Shown: in pieces, positions 16,364 through 23,988 of the stretch
Layout: each line of letters opens with the position of its first letter
Position numbering within the stretch: position 1 is the stretch's first letter
Translations under genes and position numbers: made by a program
Origin: Streptomyces gelaticus
GTDB taxonomy: Bacteria; Actinomycetota; Actinomycetes; Streptomycetales; Streptomycetaceae
Direction: 5' to 3'
Length of the DNA: 64,000 bases
Assembly (NCBI RefSeq): GCF_014649535.1
Contig: NZ_BMTF01000019.1
Span: forward strand, 1-64,000
Notes under the pieces: model-generated
Told to the model about the DNA's origin: nothing
Database searches by the model: none
What the model saw: the letters and a program-made list of their open reading frames with translations, nothing else

Positions 16364-16981
16364 ATGAGCATGCTCACTCCCCCCGGCATGGGCGGAAAGT
16401 ACCGCATCACAGGCGACAAGTACCCGCGGATGCGCCGCCCCCGGCGTCGCGGCAAACTGATCCTCGCTGCCACCGCTTCCGTGGTCGCCCTCGGGCTGGC
16501 CGGATGGGGCACGATGCAGCTCATCGACGTCTTCACCGGCGGCGACCGGAAGGCCAGCGCCGCCGACCACGAGACGGACTGCCCTTCCGCCAAGCCGTCC
16601 GCGCCCGCGAGAGTGCTGCCGAAGCCCGCGAAGATCACCGTCAACGTCTACAACGCGACCCCGCGCAGCGGGCTCGCCAAGCAGGCCGCCGACGAACTGA
16701 AGAAGCGCGGCTTCACCATCGGCAAGGTGGGAAACGCCCCGGCCGCGTACGACAAGAAGGTCCCCGGACCCGGGGTGCTGCTGGGCGCCCCGTCGGCCAC
16801 GAACGGCTCGTTCCCGGTCCTGGGAACGCAGTTGGCGGGGGCCACTCCGAAGACCGACGCCCGCAGGACGGCGGACGTCGATCTGATTCTCGGTACGAAG
16901 TTCAAGGCGCTCAGCACGCCCCAGGCGGCGGCCGCGGCCCTCGCCGCCCTGACCAAGCCGGCTCCCGCCCCGTCCTGCTGA
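16364..16981 (+). CDS. LytR C-terminal domain membrane protein
   Basis: 205 residues beginning MSMLTPPGMGGKYRITG. A basic stretch (RRPRRRGK) precedes one transmembrane helix (about 28-52, LILAATASVVALGLAGWGTM). An extracytoplasmic LytR_C domain (about 85-195, ITVNVYNATPRSGLAKQAADEL) then follows. LytR_C domains accompany cell-wall ligases in actinobacteria, so a role at the envelope is likely. It is convergent with upp across a hairpin. Confidence 0.9.
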   Translation: MSMLTPPGMGGKYRITGDKYPRMRRPRRRGKLILAATASVVALGLAGWGTMQLIDVFTGGDRKASAADHETDCPSAKPSAPARVLPKPAKITVNVYNATPRSGLAKQAADELKKRGFTIGKVGNAPAAYDKKVPGPGVLLGAPSATNGSFPVLGTQLAGATPKTDARRTADVDLILGTKFKALSTPQAAAAALAALTKPAPAPSC

Positions 16982-17008
16982 CGGCTGCCGGGGCGGTCCC
17001 GGCAGCCG
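16982..17008. terminator. Bidirectional hairpin between LytR_C gene and upp
   Basis: Perfect 11-bp stem CGGCTGCCGGG (16982-16992) / CCCGGCAGCCG (16998-17008) with a 5-base loop, lying between two convergent stop codons. Confidence 0.75.
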
Positions 17009-17027
17009 TACGTGCGGGTTCTCCGCT

Positions 17028-17663
17028 CTAGTCGACCGTGCCGTACATGCGGTCGCCCGCGTCACCGAGGCCCGGGACGATGTAGCCGTTCTCGTTGAGC
17101 CGCTCGTCGACCGAGGCGGTGACGACGGTCACCGGCGTACCGGCCAGCTCGCGCTCCATCACCTCGACGCCCTCGGGCGCCGCGAGCAGCACGACCGCGG
17201 TGACATCGTCCGCACCGCGCTCGATCAGTTCCCGTATGGCCGCGACCAGCGTGCCGCCGGTGGCCAGCATCGGGTCCAGGACGTACACCTGGCGGCCCGA
17301 GAGGTCCTCCGGCATCCGGGTGGCGTAGGTCTCCGCCTTGAGCGTCTCCTCGTTGCGGATCATGCCCAGGAAGCCGACCTCGGCGGTCGGCAGCAGCCGC
17401 ACCATGCCGTCGAGCATGCCGAGACCGGCCCGCAGGATCGGCACGACCAGCGGCCGCGGGTGCGACAGCTTCACCCCGGTCGTCGGTGTGACCGGGGTCT
17501 CGATGTCGACCTGTTCGGTGCGCACATCCCGGGTGGCTTCGTACGCGAGCAGGGTGACCAGCTCGTCGGCGAGCCGCCGGAAAGTCGGGGAGTCGGTGCG
17601 CTTGTCGCGCAGGGTGGTGAGCTTGTGCGCGACCAGTGGGTGGTCGACGACGTGGATCCGCAT
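17028..17663 (-). CDS. upp: Uracil phosphoribosyltransferase
   Basis: 211 residues, full length for Upp. It joins uracil and PRPP to give UMP in pyrimidine salvage. The PRPP-binding loop is visible as DPMLATGGT (about 132-140), and the C-terminal uracil-binding segment as [16 protein letters not shown]. The N-terminus [16 protein letters not shown] matches the family start. It is monocistronic, divergent from the small basic protein. Confidence 0.97.
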   Translation of the reverse strand: MRIHVVDHPLVAHKLTTLRDKRTDSPTFRRLADELVTLLAYEATRDVRTEQVDIETPVTPTTGVKLSHPRPLVVPILRAGLGMLDGMVRLLPTAEVGFLGMIRNEETLKAETYATRMPEDLSGRQVYVLDPMLATGGTLVAAIRELIERGADDVTAVVLLAAPEGVEVMERELAGTPVTVVTASVDERLNENGYIVPGLGDAGDRMYGTVD

Positions 17664-17766
17664 GGGTTCAACAGTAACCGTGCCTCCCGCACCCGTGCGC
17701 TGGCATCAACCGCATGTTCGGGGGGAAGGTGGGGGCAGACGGACCCAGCCTTGGGGTGATGAGCCG

Positions 17767-17985
17767 ATGCCGGACGGCGAAAAGCGGAAGCGGGACCAGC
17801 CGGTCCCGCAGGACGCGGAGGTCCCGCAGGACCCGGAGGAGAGCGACGCGGCACGCCGCAGGCGGCGCGCCCAGTTCCTGCGCGAGCTCCACGAGGCGAA
17901 GGCGCTCCGCGACCGGGTACAGCCCCGCCGCGCGAGGGCGGCCCGGATGCGCCAGGCCATGCGCATGCGCACCTTCCGCTGGTAG
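17767..17985 (+). CDS. Small basic conserved hypothetical protein
   Basis: 72 residues, extremely rich in Arg/Glu/Asp. A repeated VPQDxEVPQDPEE segment (about 13-25) is followed by a basic helix (ARRRRRAQFLRELHEAKALRDRV) and RMRQAMRMRTFRW at the end. No enzymatic motif is present. It may be an RNA- or DNA-binding or ribosome-associated small protein. It lies divergent from upp and upstream of the tadA pair, where similar small ORFs occur in other Streptomyces. Confidence 0.7.
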   Translation: MPDGEKRKRDQPVPQDAEVPQDPEESDAARRRRRAQFLRELHEAKALRDRVQPRRARAARMRQAMRMRTFRW

Positions 17986-18171
17986 TCCGGACGCCACCCG
18001 GCATCCCTCTGGTGGCGGCGTCCAGGAGAACTGATGGCCGACGCAACGGCCGAACTCCTCTCGTGGAGCCGTTGTTTCTGCCACGATTCCGATGGGCGGG
18101 ACCCAGGGCAGCCGGACCACCGACTGCCCTCCCGCCGGACCGACACCCCTATGACAAGTGGGAGAGTCACG

Positions 18172-18741
18172 GTGTACTTCGCCGCACTGCTCGCGCGCAC
18201 CGAAGACGGGTGGGAAGCGAGCGACACGGAACTCGACGATGTGGAGACCCTGTCCGACCTGACGGATCTGGCCCGTCATGCCTCGGTGGACGAGGACACG
18301 GTGCTCGTCTTCATCGAACAGGAGGACGCCTGGTTCGGCGTCGTCCGGGTGGACGGGGAGGACGACCCCCGTATCTTCATCTCGGACGGCACCGCCGCCG
18401 CCCGCTCCTCGTACGGCGAGATCCTGCTCACCGACGAACTGCTCGGCCGCGAACCCGGGGCCGAGGACACGATCGCCGCCCTCGAAGAGCTCGTCGGTCT
18501 CGACGACACGGAGGACGACGACCCGGACACCACCCCCGACAACGACAACACCGACGACGACGATGACGACGATGACGACGGCTTCGACGACGATGCCGTA
18601 CCGGCCGGCCCGCTCGGCGACACCCGGATCCTGGCCGATCTCGGGCTCCCCGAGGCCGAACTGCTGATGCTGCGCGCGGACGCCATGGCGGAGATCGCGG
18701 ACGCGCTGGGTGCGGCCGAGGTCCTGGAGGCCGTCCGTTAG
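18172..18741 (+). CDS. tRNA adenosine deaminase-associated protein
   Basis: 189 residues from the GTG at 18172, which has GGGAGAG five bases upstream. It begins VYFAALLARTEDGWEASD. A central acidic run of consecutive Asp residues (about 118-138, TDDDDDDDDDGFDDD) separates an N-terminal domain from a helical end, RADAMAEIADALGAAEVLEAV. It sits 9 bases before tadA, and the name reflects conserved pairing with tadA in actinobacteria. Its biochemical role is unknown. Confidence 0.88.
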   Translation: MYFAALLARTEDGWEASDTELDDVETLSDLTDLARHASVDEDTVLVFIEQEDAWFGVVRVDGEDDPRIFISDGTAAARSSYGEILLTDELLGREPGAEDTIAALEELVGLDDTEDDDPDTTPDNDNTDDDDDDDDDGFDDDAVPAGPLGDTRILADLGLPEAELLMLRADAMAEIADALGAAEVLEAVR

Positions 18742-18750
18742 GGTCCGCGG

Positions 18751-19227
18751 GTGAGCGAACCACCGCACGATCCCGTGAGAGACCCGTGGCGGGCGCACAT
18801 GCGCCGCGCCCTGGCCGAGGCCGACCTGGCGGCGGCGGCCGGCGATGTGCCGGTCGGCGCCGTCGTGCTCGGCCCGGACGGCGCCCTGCTCGCCACGGGC
18901 CACAACGAACGCGAGGCGACCGGCGACCCGACCGCCCACGCCGAGATCCTCGCCGTCCGCAGGGCCGCAGCGGCCCTCGGCCGGTGGCGGCTGACCGGAT
19001 GCACCCTGGTCGTCACCCTGGAACCCTGCACGATGTGCGCGGGCGCCCTGGTGCAGTCCCGCGTGGACCGGGTGGTCTACGGCGCCCGCGACGAGAAGGC
19101 GGGCGCCGCGGGCTCCCTCTGGGACGTCGTACGCGACCGCCGGCTCAACCACCGCCCCGAGGTCATCCAGGGCGTCCTGGAGCAGGAGTGCGCGAGCCTC
19201 CTGACGGCCTTCTTCCGCATCCGCTGA
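18751..19227 (+). CDS. tadA: tRNA-specific adenosine deaminase
   Basis: 158 residues. It converts adenosine-34 of tRNA-Arg(ACG) to inosine; the substrate tRNA gene is in this window at 53.7 kb. The zinc deaminase signature is complete: HAE at 63-65 (catalytic Glu-65) and PCTMC with Cys-93 and Cys-96. A GTG start follows its associated gene by 9 bases, so the two form one operon. Confidence 0.95.
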   Translation: MSEPPHDPVRDPWRAHMRRALAEADLAAAAGDVPVGAVVLGPDGALLATGHNEREATGDPTAHAEILAVRRAAAALGRWRLTGCTLVVTLEPCTMCAGALVQSRVDRVVYGARDEKAGAAGSLWDVVRDRRLNHRPEVIQGVLEQECASLLTAFFRIR

Positions 19228-19272
19228 GAACCGATTTCTTTCCATGGCCCGGGATGGTCTAAGCTCTCTCTC

Positions 19273-19360
19273 GGTAGCGTGTCCGAGCGGCCGAAGGAGC
19301 TCGCCTCGAAAGCGAGTGTGGGGAGACTCACCGAGGGTTCAAATCCCTCCGCTACCGCCA
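19273..19360 (+). tRNA. tRNA-Ser(CGA)
   Basis: Acceptor GGTAGCG (19273-19279) pairs with CGCTACC (19350-19356). The anticodon arm CTCGC-CTCGAAA-GCGAG shows anticodon CGA. A long variable arm (TGTGGGGAGACTCAC region) and GGTTCAAATCC T-loop fit a class II serine tRNA. Discriminator G and an encoded CCA (19358-19360). It forms the left border of the CRISPR-bearing insert. Confidence 0.96.
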
Positions 19361-19553
19361 TCGACGTCCTCCCGAACTGCGGAAACGCAGAGCGGGAGGA
19401 CGTTCGCGCGTTACGGGGATGGTGCGGCCACCTTCCCGCCGCGCACCGACTACCGTGTGGGCGGAGGGCGCCCCCGGGGTCTTGACCACTCCGGGGACGC
19501 CCCGCTTCCGTCGCCCTGTCAAAGCGCCCTATCGAGGTTCCCTCGGGCGACAA

Positions 19554-19835
19554 TCACACGCGCCCCCGCCGCAGACGGATGCGCATCCGCCACGCAGTCC
19601 GGGGCCGTTGATCCCGCCCCCGGCAGGGGGGCGAGCCCCTCCCCACACACCCGAGCGCGGGACCAGCTCCCGCCACCCGGATTCGGGCCGCGACGCGTGC
19701 GAGCGCCCGCAGCCGCCTCAGGTACGAACACGGGCCGCCCCGACTGCACGTGTCGCACAGCACCGTGTGGTCGAGAACGGCCCGGTGCAACACCTCGTCG
19801 TCGGCCACCTGCCACCGCCCGACCTCCGTCACCAT
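19554..19835 (-). CDS. Small Cys-containing protein coupled to the anti-sigma-type ATPase
   Basis: 93 residues. It starts MVTEVGRWQVADDEVLHRA and contains a CDTCSRGGPC cluster near residue 30, possibly a metal site, then a basic Arg-rich tail. Its ATG overlaps the upstream stop codon by 7 bases (ATGGTGA, 19829-19835), implying coupling. I do not recognise the family. The Arg-rich second half may be read-through of low-information sequence. 19361-19553 holds nothing else I can support. Confidence 0.5.
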   Translation of the reverse strand: MVTEVGRWQVADDEVLHRAVLDHTVLCDTCSRGGPCSYLRRLRALARVAARIRVAGAGPALGCVGRGSPPCRGRDQRPRTAWRMRIRLRRGRV

Positions 19836-20260
19836 GTGACCACCACCCACACGACCTTCCCGAACGACCGCTCCACGACGCCCCACTGCGCGGCCAGGGC
19901 CTGAACGAGATGCAGCCCCCGACCCCGGGCACGCTCGTTCGAGACCGGCCGAGCGCGCGGCTGCCTGCGGCGAGTGTCATGCACCTCGACCCGACACCGC
20001 CCTGGTGACGCTTCGACAGTCACTTTCAACGAGTCGCCGGGCTCCTGCCCGTACCGCACGGCGTTGGTCACCAGCTCGCTGGCAAGCAGTTCGAGCGTGT
20101 CGAGCGCGTCATCAGGAATGGACGGTTCCTGGTAGGCGGCTGCCTCTCGGACGTACCGCCTGGCAGGTCGCACCGATTCCGGCACGGACAGATAGATCGC
20201 CTGTGGGGGCACGGCAGACCCCCTGGAAAGTCGAGCCGACGGTAACGCGCGTGAACCCAT
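19829..20260 (-). CDS. ATP-binding anti-sigma-type regulatory protein (HATPase_c, RsbW-like)
   Basis: 143 residues. A GHKL ATPase fold with the N-box ELLASELVTNAVRYG (about 58-72), D-box VHDT (about 93) and G-box RGRGLHLVQALA (about 110-121). This size and context is common in Streptomyces near XRE/DUF397 pairs, where such proteins are thought to act as serine kinases or anti-sigma factors. It has an ATG at 20260 with GAGGGG five bases upstream; a GTG at 20266 is an alternative. Leu-6 is TTA (20243-20245), so bldA dependence is likely. It is divergent from the XRE regulator. Confidence 0.85.
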   Translation of the reverse strand: MGSRALPSARLSRGSAVPPQAIYLSVPESVRPARRYVREAAAYQEPSIPDDALDTLELLASELVTNAVRYGQEPGDSLKVTVEASPGRCRVEVHDTRRRQPRARPVSNERARGRGLHLVQALAAQWGVVERSFGKVVWVVVTW

Positions 20261-20427
20261 ACGCACCCCTCAAGGTATGGCCGACGCGGGTCCTGGATCC
20301 CACGTCGGCAACGATGGAACTCCGACATCAGAGTGCAGGCCATGCGACTAGAGTTGCAAGTATCTTACGAGTGAAATGAGAATTTACACATGCAGGAGAG
20401 AATGCCTGTAGGAGGGGGTGCGCGAAG

Positions 20428-21348
20428 GTGACAGAGCGCCACAGGTCGCGGCAGACTGATCCCAACCACACTGCGAGAGGACCGGAATTCGTGAGCGCAC
20501 CCACAGTGAGGCGGCGGCAGCTCGGCCGCACGCTGCGGGCCCTTCGCGAATCACTCGCCCTCAAGCAGGACGAGGTAGCGGCCCGTTCAGGCGGCAAGCT
20601 CAACGGCGCGAAGATCAGCCGTATCGAGACTGCCGTGACGGCAGCGACAGCTGCGGACGTGGCGCTCATCCTCGATGCATGTGGCATCACCGACGAAGAG
20701 ACGCGGTCCGGGCTGCTCCGGCTCACGCGCGAGGGCGCCCGCCGCGGGTGGTGGCAGTCGTACCGCAGCGTCCTCAGCCCTGCTTACGAAGACCTCATCA
20801 GCCTTGAGTCCGAGGCAGAGCAGGTCAGCACCTGGCAGCCCGTCATGATCCCGGGTCTTCTCCAGACCGGCGAGTACGCCAAGCAGATAATCTCAGCCAC
20901 CGCCATGGGTGACGCCATCGCGGATCGCGTCACCGCCCTGGTTGAGGTGCGCCTGACCCGGCAAGCCGTACTCACACGGCACGATCCACTGACCCTGCGA
21001 GCGATCATCGGCGAGGCTGCGCTGCGCACCCGCACCGAAGACCCACGGATCATGTCGGAACAGCTCACCCGGCTCCTCGCAGCGGGCCGATGGCCAAACG
21101 TGACAGTCCAGGTGCTGCCGCTCAGCCACCCGCCGCACGTGGGCCAGACCGGCGCGTACTCCATCCTTGGCTACGGATCTCACGCCAGTCTCGACGTAGT
21201 TCACATCGAGTCACTGACACAGGCCCTCTACGTCGAGGGCAGAGAAAACGTAGCTGCCTACCAGGACGCCATCGAAACCCTCGGCGCCAGTGCGCTGTCA
21301 GCAACCGACTCGGCAGATTTGATCACTGAGATTAGGGACCAGATATGA
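20428..21348 (+). CDS. XRE-family regulator with DUF5753
   Basis: 306 residues from the GTG at 20428, preceded by GGAGGGGG. The N-terminal HTH is RQLGRTLRALRESLALKQDEVAARSG...ISRIE (about 28-70). The C-terminal DUF5753 domain contains WQPVMIPGLLQTGEYA (about 135-150). Proteins of this type are encoded in dozens of pairs with DUF397 proteins in Streptomyces; the BldB/WhiJ-like systems are examples. They are DNA-binding regulators probably antagonised by the partner. The stop overlaps the DUF397 ATG. Confidence 0.9.
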   Translation: MTERHRSRQTDPNHTARGPEFVSAPTVRRRQLGRTLRALRESLALKQDEVAARSGGKLNGAKISRIETAVTAATAADVALILDACGITDEETRSGLLRLTREGARRGWWQSYRSVLSPAYEDLISLESEAEQVSTWQPVMIPGLLQTGEYAKQIISATAMGDAIADRVTALVEVRLTRQAVLTRHDPLTLRAIIGEAALRTRTEDPRIMSEQLTRLLAAGRWPNVTVQVLPLSHPPHVGQTGAYSILGYGSHASLDVVHIESLTQALYVEGRENVAAYQDAIETLGASALSATDSADLITEIRDQI

Positions 21349-21572
21349 CCACAACTTCTGCACCACGCACCGTTCGTGACTCTTCCACCCTCCCCGCAGC
21401 GTGGTGGAAGTCGTCGCAGTCAGCTGCCCAGTCCGACTGCGTGGAGTGCGGGGTCGTCGACGCCGAGAGCATCGCAGTCCGCGACAGCAAGGTTCCGAAC
21501 GGCCCGGCATTGATCTTCGGTCGCGACGCCCTCTCCGCGATGGTCGACGCGGTAGCCGGCGGCCTTGTGTGA
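21345..21572 (+). CDS. DUF397 protein, partner of the XRE regulator
   Basis: 75 residues. It shows the DUF397 signature AAWWKSSQSAAQSDCVECG (about 18-36), then VAVRDSK-type IAVRDSKVPNGPALIFGRDALSA. A four-base ATGA overlap (21345-21348) couples it to the XRE regulator. It is the last gene before the CRISPR leader. Confidence 0.88.
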   Translation: MTTTSAPRTVRDSSTLPAAWWKSSQSAAQSDCVECGVVDAESIAVRDSKVPNGPALIFGRDALSAMVDAVAGGLV

Positions 21573-21685
21573 TCCGGCCTCGCCCGATCCGGAAGACGGA
21601 CATGCCAGGGTGCGTCGAAATGTCCGAATCTCAAGAAGTAAGTAAAAACAGGCTCCTGCTCACATAAGCCAGCAGGTCAGCAACT
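21573..21685 (+). promoter_or_regulatory. Putative CRISPR leader
   Basis: 113 bases between the DUF397 stop and the first repeat, notably A-rich around 21630-21655 (TCAAGAAGTAAGTAAAAACA) in a GC-rich neighbourhood. The repeats are perfect at this end and decay at the other, and their orientation matches the E. coli I-E repeat read from its leader. New spacers should therefore enter here. No IHF-like site could be recognised. Confidence 0.6.
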
Positions 21686-23787
21686 GTGGTCCCCGCGCAC
21701 GCGGGGTTGGTCCCGCGGACGATCTCCGCTTCGGCCCCCGAAGCTGGTGGTCCCCGCGCACGCGGGGTTGGTCCCCGCCGCCGTTGCAGCCGCCGTTCGG
21801 CGCGGATGTGGTCCCCGCGCACGCGGGGTTGGTCCCCTGCCGTCCACCAATCGATAGCGGGGACAGTCGTGGTCCCCGCGCACGCGGGGTTGGTCCCAGG
21901 AAGTAGGCACGCACGGTGCGTGCCTTGTTGTGGTCCCCGCGCACGCGGGGTTGGTCCCTGCGCCGCGTGTGCCAAGAACGAGTGCGGCGGGTGGTCCCCG
22001 CGCACGCGGGGTTGGTCCCGGGGCGTCCCTCCCGCCTGGCAGCACCGGGGAGTGGTCCCCGCGCACGCGGGGTTGGTCCCCTCCCGCTGCCGACGCGCCT
22101 CGTACGCCCGCTGTGGTCCCCGCGCACGCGGGGTTGGTCCCTTTCTTATGGACGTCAACGGTGCCTTTTACGGGTGGTCCCCGCGCACGCGGGGTTGGTC
22201 CCATCAGCTCCTTGACCGGCGCGCACTACGTCGAGTGGTCCCCGCGCACGCGGGGTTGGTCCCCTGATCGAGAACTGGGGACCGGGCTGCGCCTCGTGGT
22301 CCCCGCGCACGCGGGGTTGGTCCCTGGAGCGGGTATCGGCGCAGCGTGGACACACTGTGGTCCCCGCGCACGCGGGGTTGGTCCCTCCGCAAGTTCGGCA
22401 GAACGCTGGATGCCCTCGTGGTCCCCGCGCACGCGGGGTTGGTCCCGTATCCCTCGGCTGGTCGGTCCCGAACGCTCCGTGGTCCCCGCGCACGCGGGGT
22501 TGGTCCCTTCGCGCCGGAGGAGCCCGCCTGAGAAAGATGGTGGTCCCCGCGCACGCGGGGTTGGTCCCTGGTCACCGGACTGGTCACCGGACTGGTCGCC
22601 GTGGTCCCCGCGCACGCGGGGTTGGTCCCTGGCCAGTCGGTAGCGGCGCTCCGGTCGGCATGTGGTCCCCGCGCACGCGGGGTTGGTCCCTCGCCTTCAC
22701 CCTCAAGGCGCTGAACCCGGTCGTGGTCCCCGCGCACGCGGGGTTGGTCCCAAGTCCTGGGCCGCGCCCCGCGGCTCGTAGCGGTGGTCCCCGCGCACGC
22801 GGGGTTGGTCCCATCGAGGACGGCGAAGACATCACGTTCAAGGCGTGGTCCCCGCGCACGCGGGGTTGGTCCCGGGGTGATGCCCCGGCTGCCGAGGTGG
22901 CTGTAGGTGGTCCCCGCGCACGCGGGGTTGGTCCCCTCCCCGGCCGGGGGGTTGCTTTCCTCGCGCGGTGGTCCCCGCGCACGCGGGGTTGGTCCCCTAC
23001 AACCTCGCAGGTCAGAGGCGGTTGCGGGGTGGTCCCCGCGCACGCGGGGTTGGTCCCGCAGAGCTGACCACCGCAACGGCTCATCTGGTGTGGTCCCCGC
23101 GCACGCGGGGTTGGTCCCCGGCACGTCGCCGGCCAGACCCTTCGCGGCCCGTGGTCCCCGCGCACGCGGGGTTGGTCCCTCTGTGACTCCCGGACTCCGG
23201 GACTCGCAGAGGTGGTCCCCGCGCACGCGGGGTTGGTCCCACAAGCATCGTCCCGGGCAAGCCGTCCGGTGGGTGGTCCCCGCGCACGCGGGGTTGGTCC
23301 CTACGCCACCGGCCTCATCGACGGCTACCTCCAGTGGTCCCCGCGCACGCGGGGTTGGTCCCGCCTTGACGATGAGGTCGTCCGTGCAGGGCTTGTGGTC
23401 CCCGCGCACGCGGGGTTGGTCCCTTCCGCGCCTGCGCGGCGTAGTCCTTGAGCTTGTGGTCCCCGCGCACGCGGGGTTGGTCCCGAGCTGACCCTTGCCG
23501 ACGTCACAGCGGATCCGTGGTCCCCGCGCACGCGGGGTTGGTCCCGAGCCGTAGCCGCTGACGTGGACGACGTGACCGTGGTCCCCGCGCGTGCAGGGTT
23601 GGTCCCTCCGTCTGTTCCTCGCCGGACTGGACGATGCGGTGGTCCCCGCGCGTGCGGGGTTGGTCCCGGGTCCCAGCCTCGCTCGATCAGCAGGACGTGG
23701 TGGTCCCCGCGCATGCAGGCTGGTCCTACGACAGCCAGGCGGTTTCACGGACGAGGAAGTAGTCCCCACGCACACTCGGCCAGCCCT
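21686..23787 (+). CRISPR. Type I-E CRISPR array: 31 identical 29-bp repeats plus 4 decaying ones
   Basis: The repeats are 29 bp and contain the hairpin CCCCGCG/CGCGGGG with a CA loop. They recur every 61 bp (32-bp spacers) from 21686; repeats 1-31 (last at 23517-23545) are identical. The interval at 22845-22907 is 62 bp, so that spacer is 33 bp. Repeats at 23578 and 23639 carry GCGCGT in place of GCGCAC plus, in the first, one more change. Those at 23700 and 23759 are badly degraded. The trailer therefore faces the cas operon. Spacer 22569-22600 has internal duplication (TGGTCACCGGAC twice). No spacer was matched to a target. Confidence 0.98.
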
Positions 23788-23988
23788 ATCAACCAGAACC
23801 AGCCCAAGTCCGAGGGCAGCATGTCCACGGTCATCCTCCAGCAGCACACAGAGAAGGAATCGGGCATCCCACACCCCCGCGCAGCCCTCGGTCCTCAACC
23901 AATGAATCGATCAACCAGAGGCATAACTCGATCAAAGTCACACACTCTGGATCCATTTCGGAATCCGACACACGAGCGCCACCCACCC
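23788..23988 (+). other. 200-base gap between array trailer and cas3
   Basis: It is less GC-rich than surroundings (for example AACTCGATCAAAGTCACAC around 23924-23942) and may hold the cas operon promoter. An ATG at 23821 in the cas3 frame has GAGG about six bases upstream, so cas3 could start there instead. No gene is seen. Confidence 0.4.

Noticed and set aside
19244-20008. Plus-strand frame running through tRNA-Ser
   Set aside because: It covers a tRNA gene and lies opposite two minus-strand genes; Pro/Arg-rich.
23700-23787. Degenerate last repeats as a coding N-terminus of cas3
   Set aside because: They keep the repeat register and pattern; translation through them reads as array artefact.
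21631-23898. Long open frames across the CRISPR array on both strands with repeating PRTRGWSP/RARGVGP/NPACAGTT units
   Set aside because: They arise from the 61-base period of the array (not a multiple of three, but stop-free in all phases) and have no gene features.
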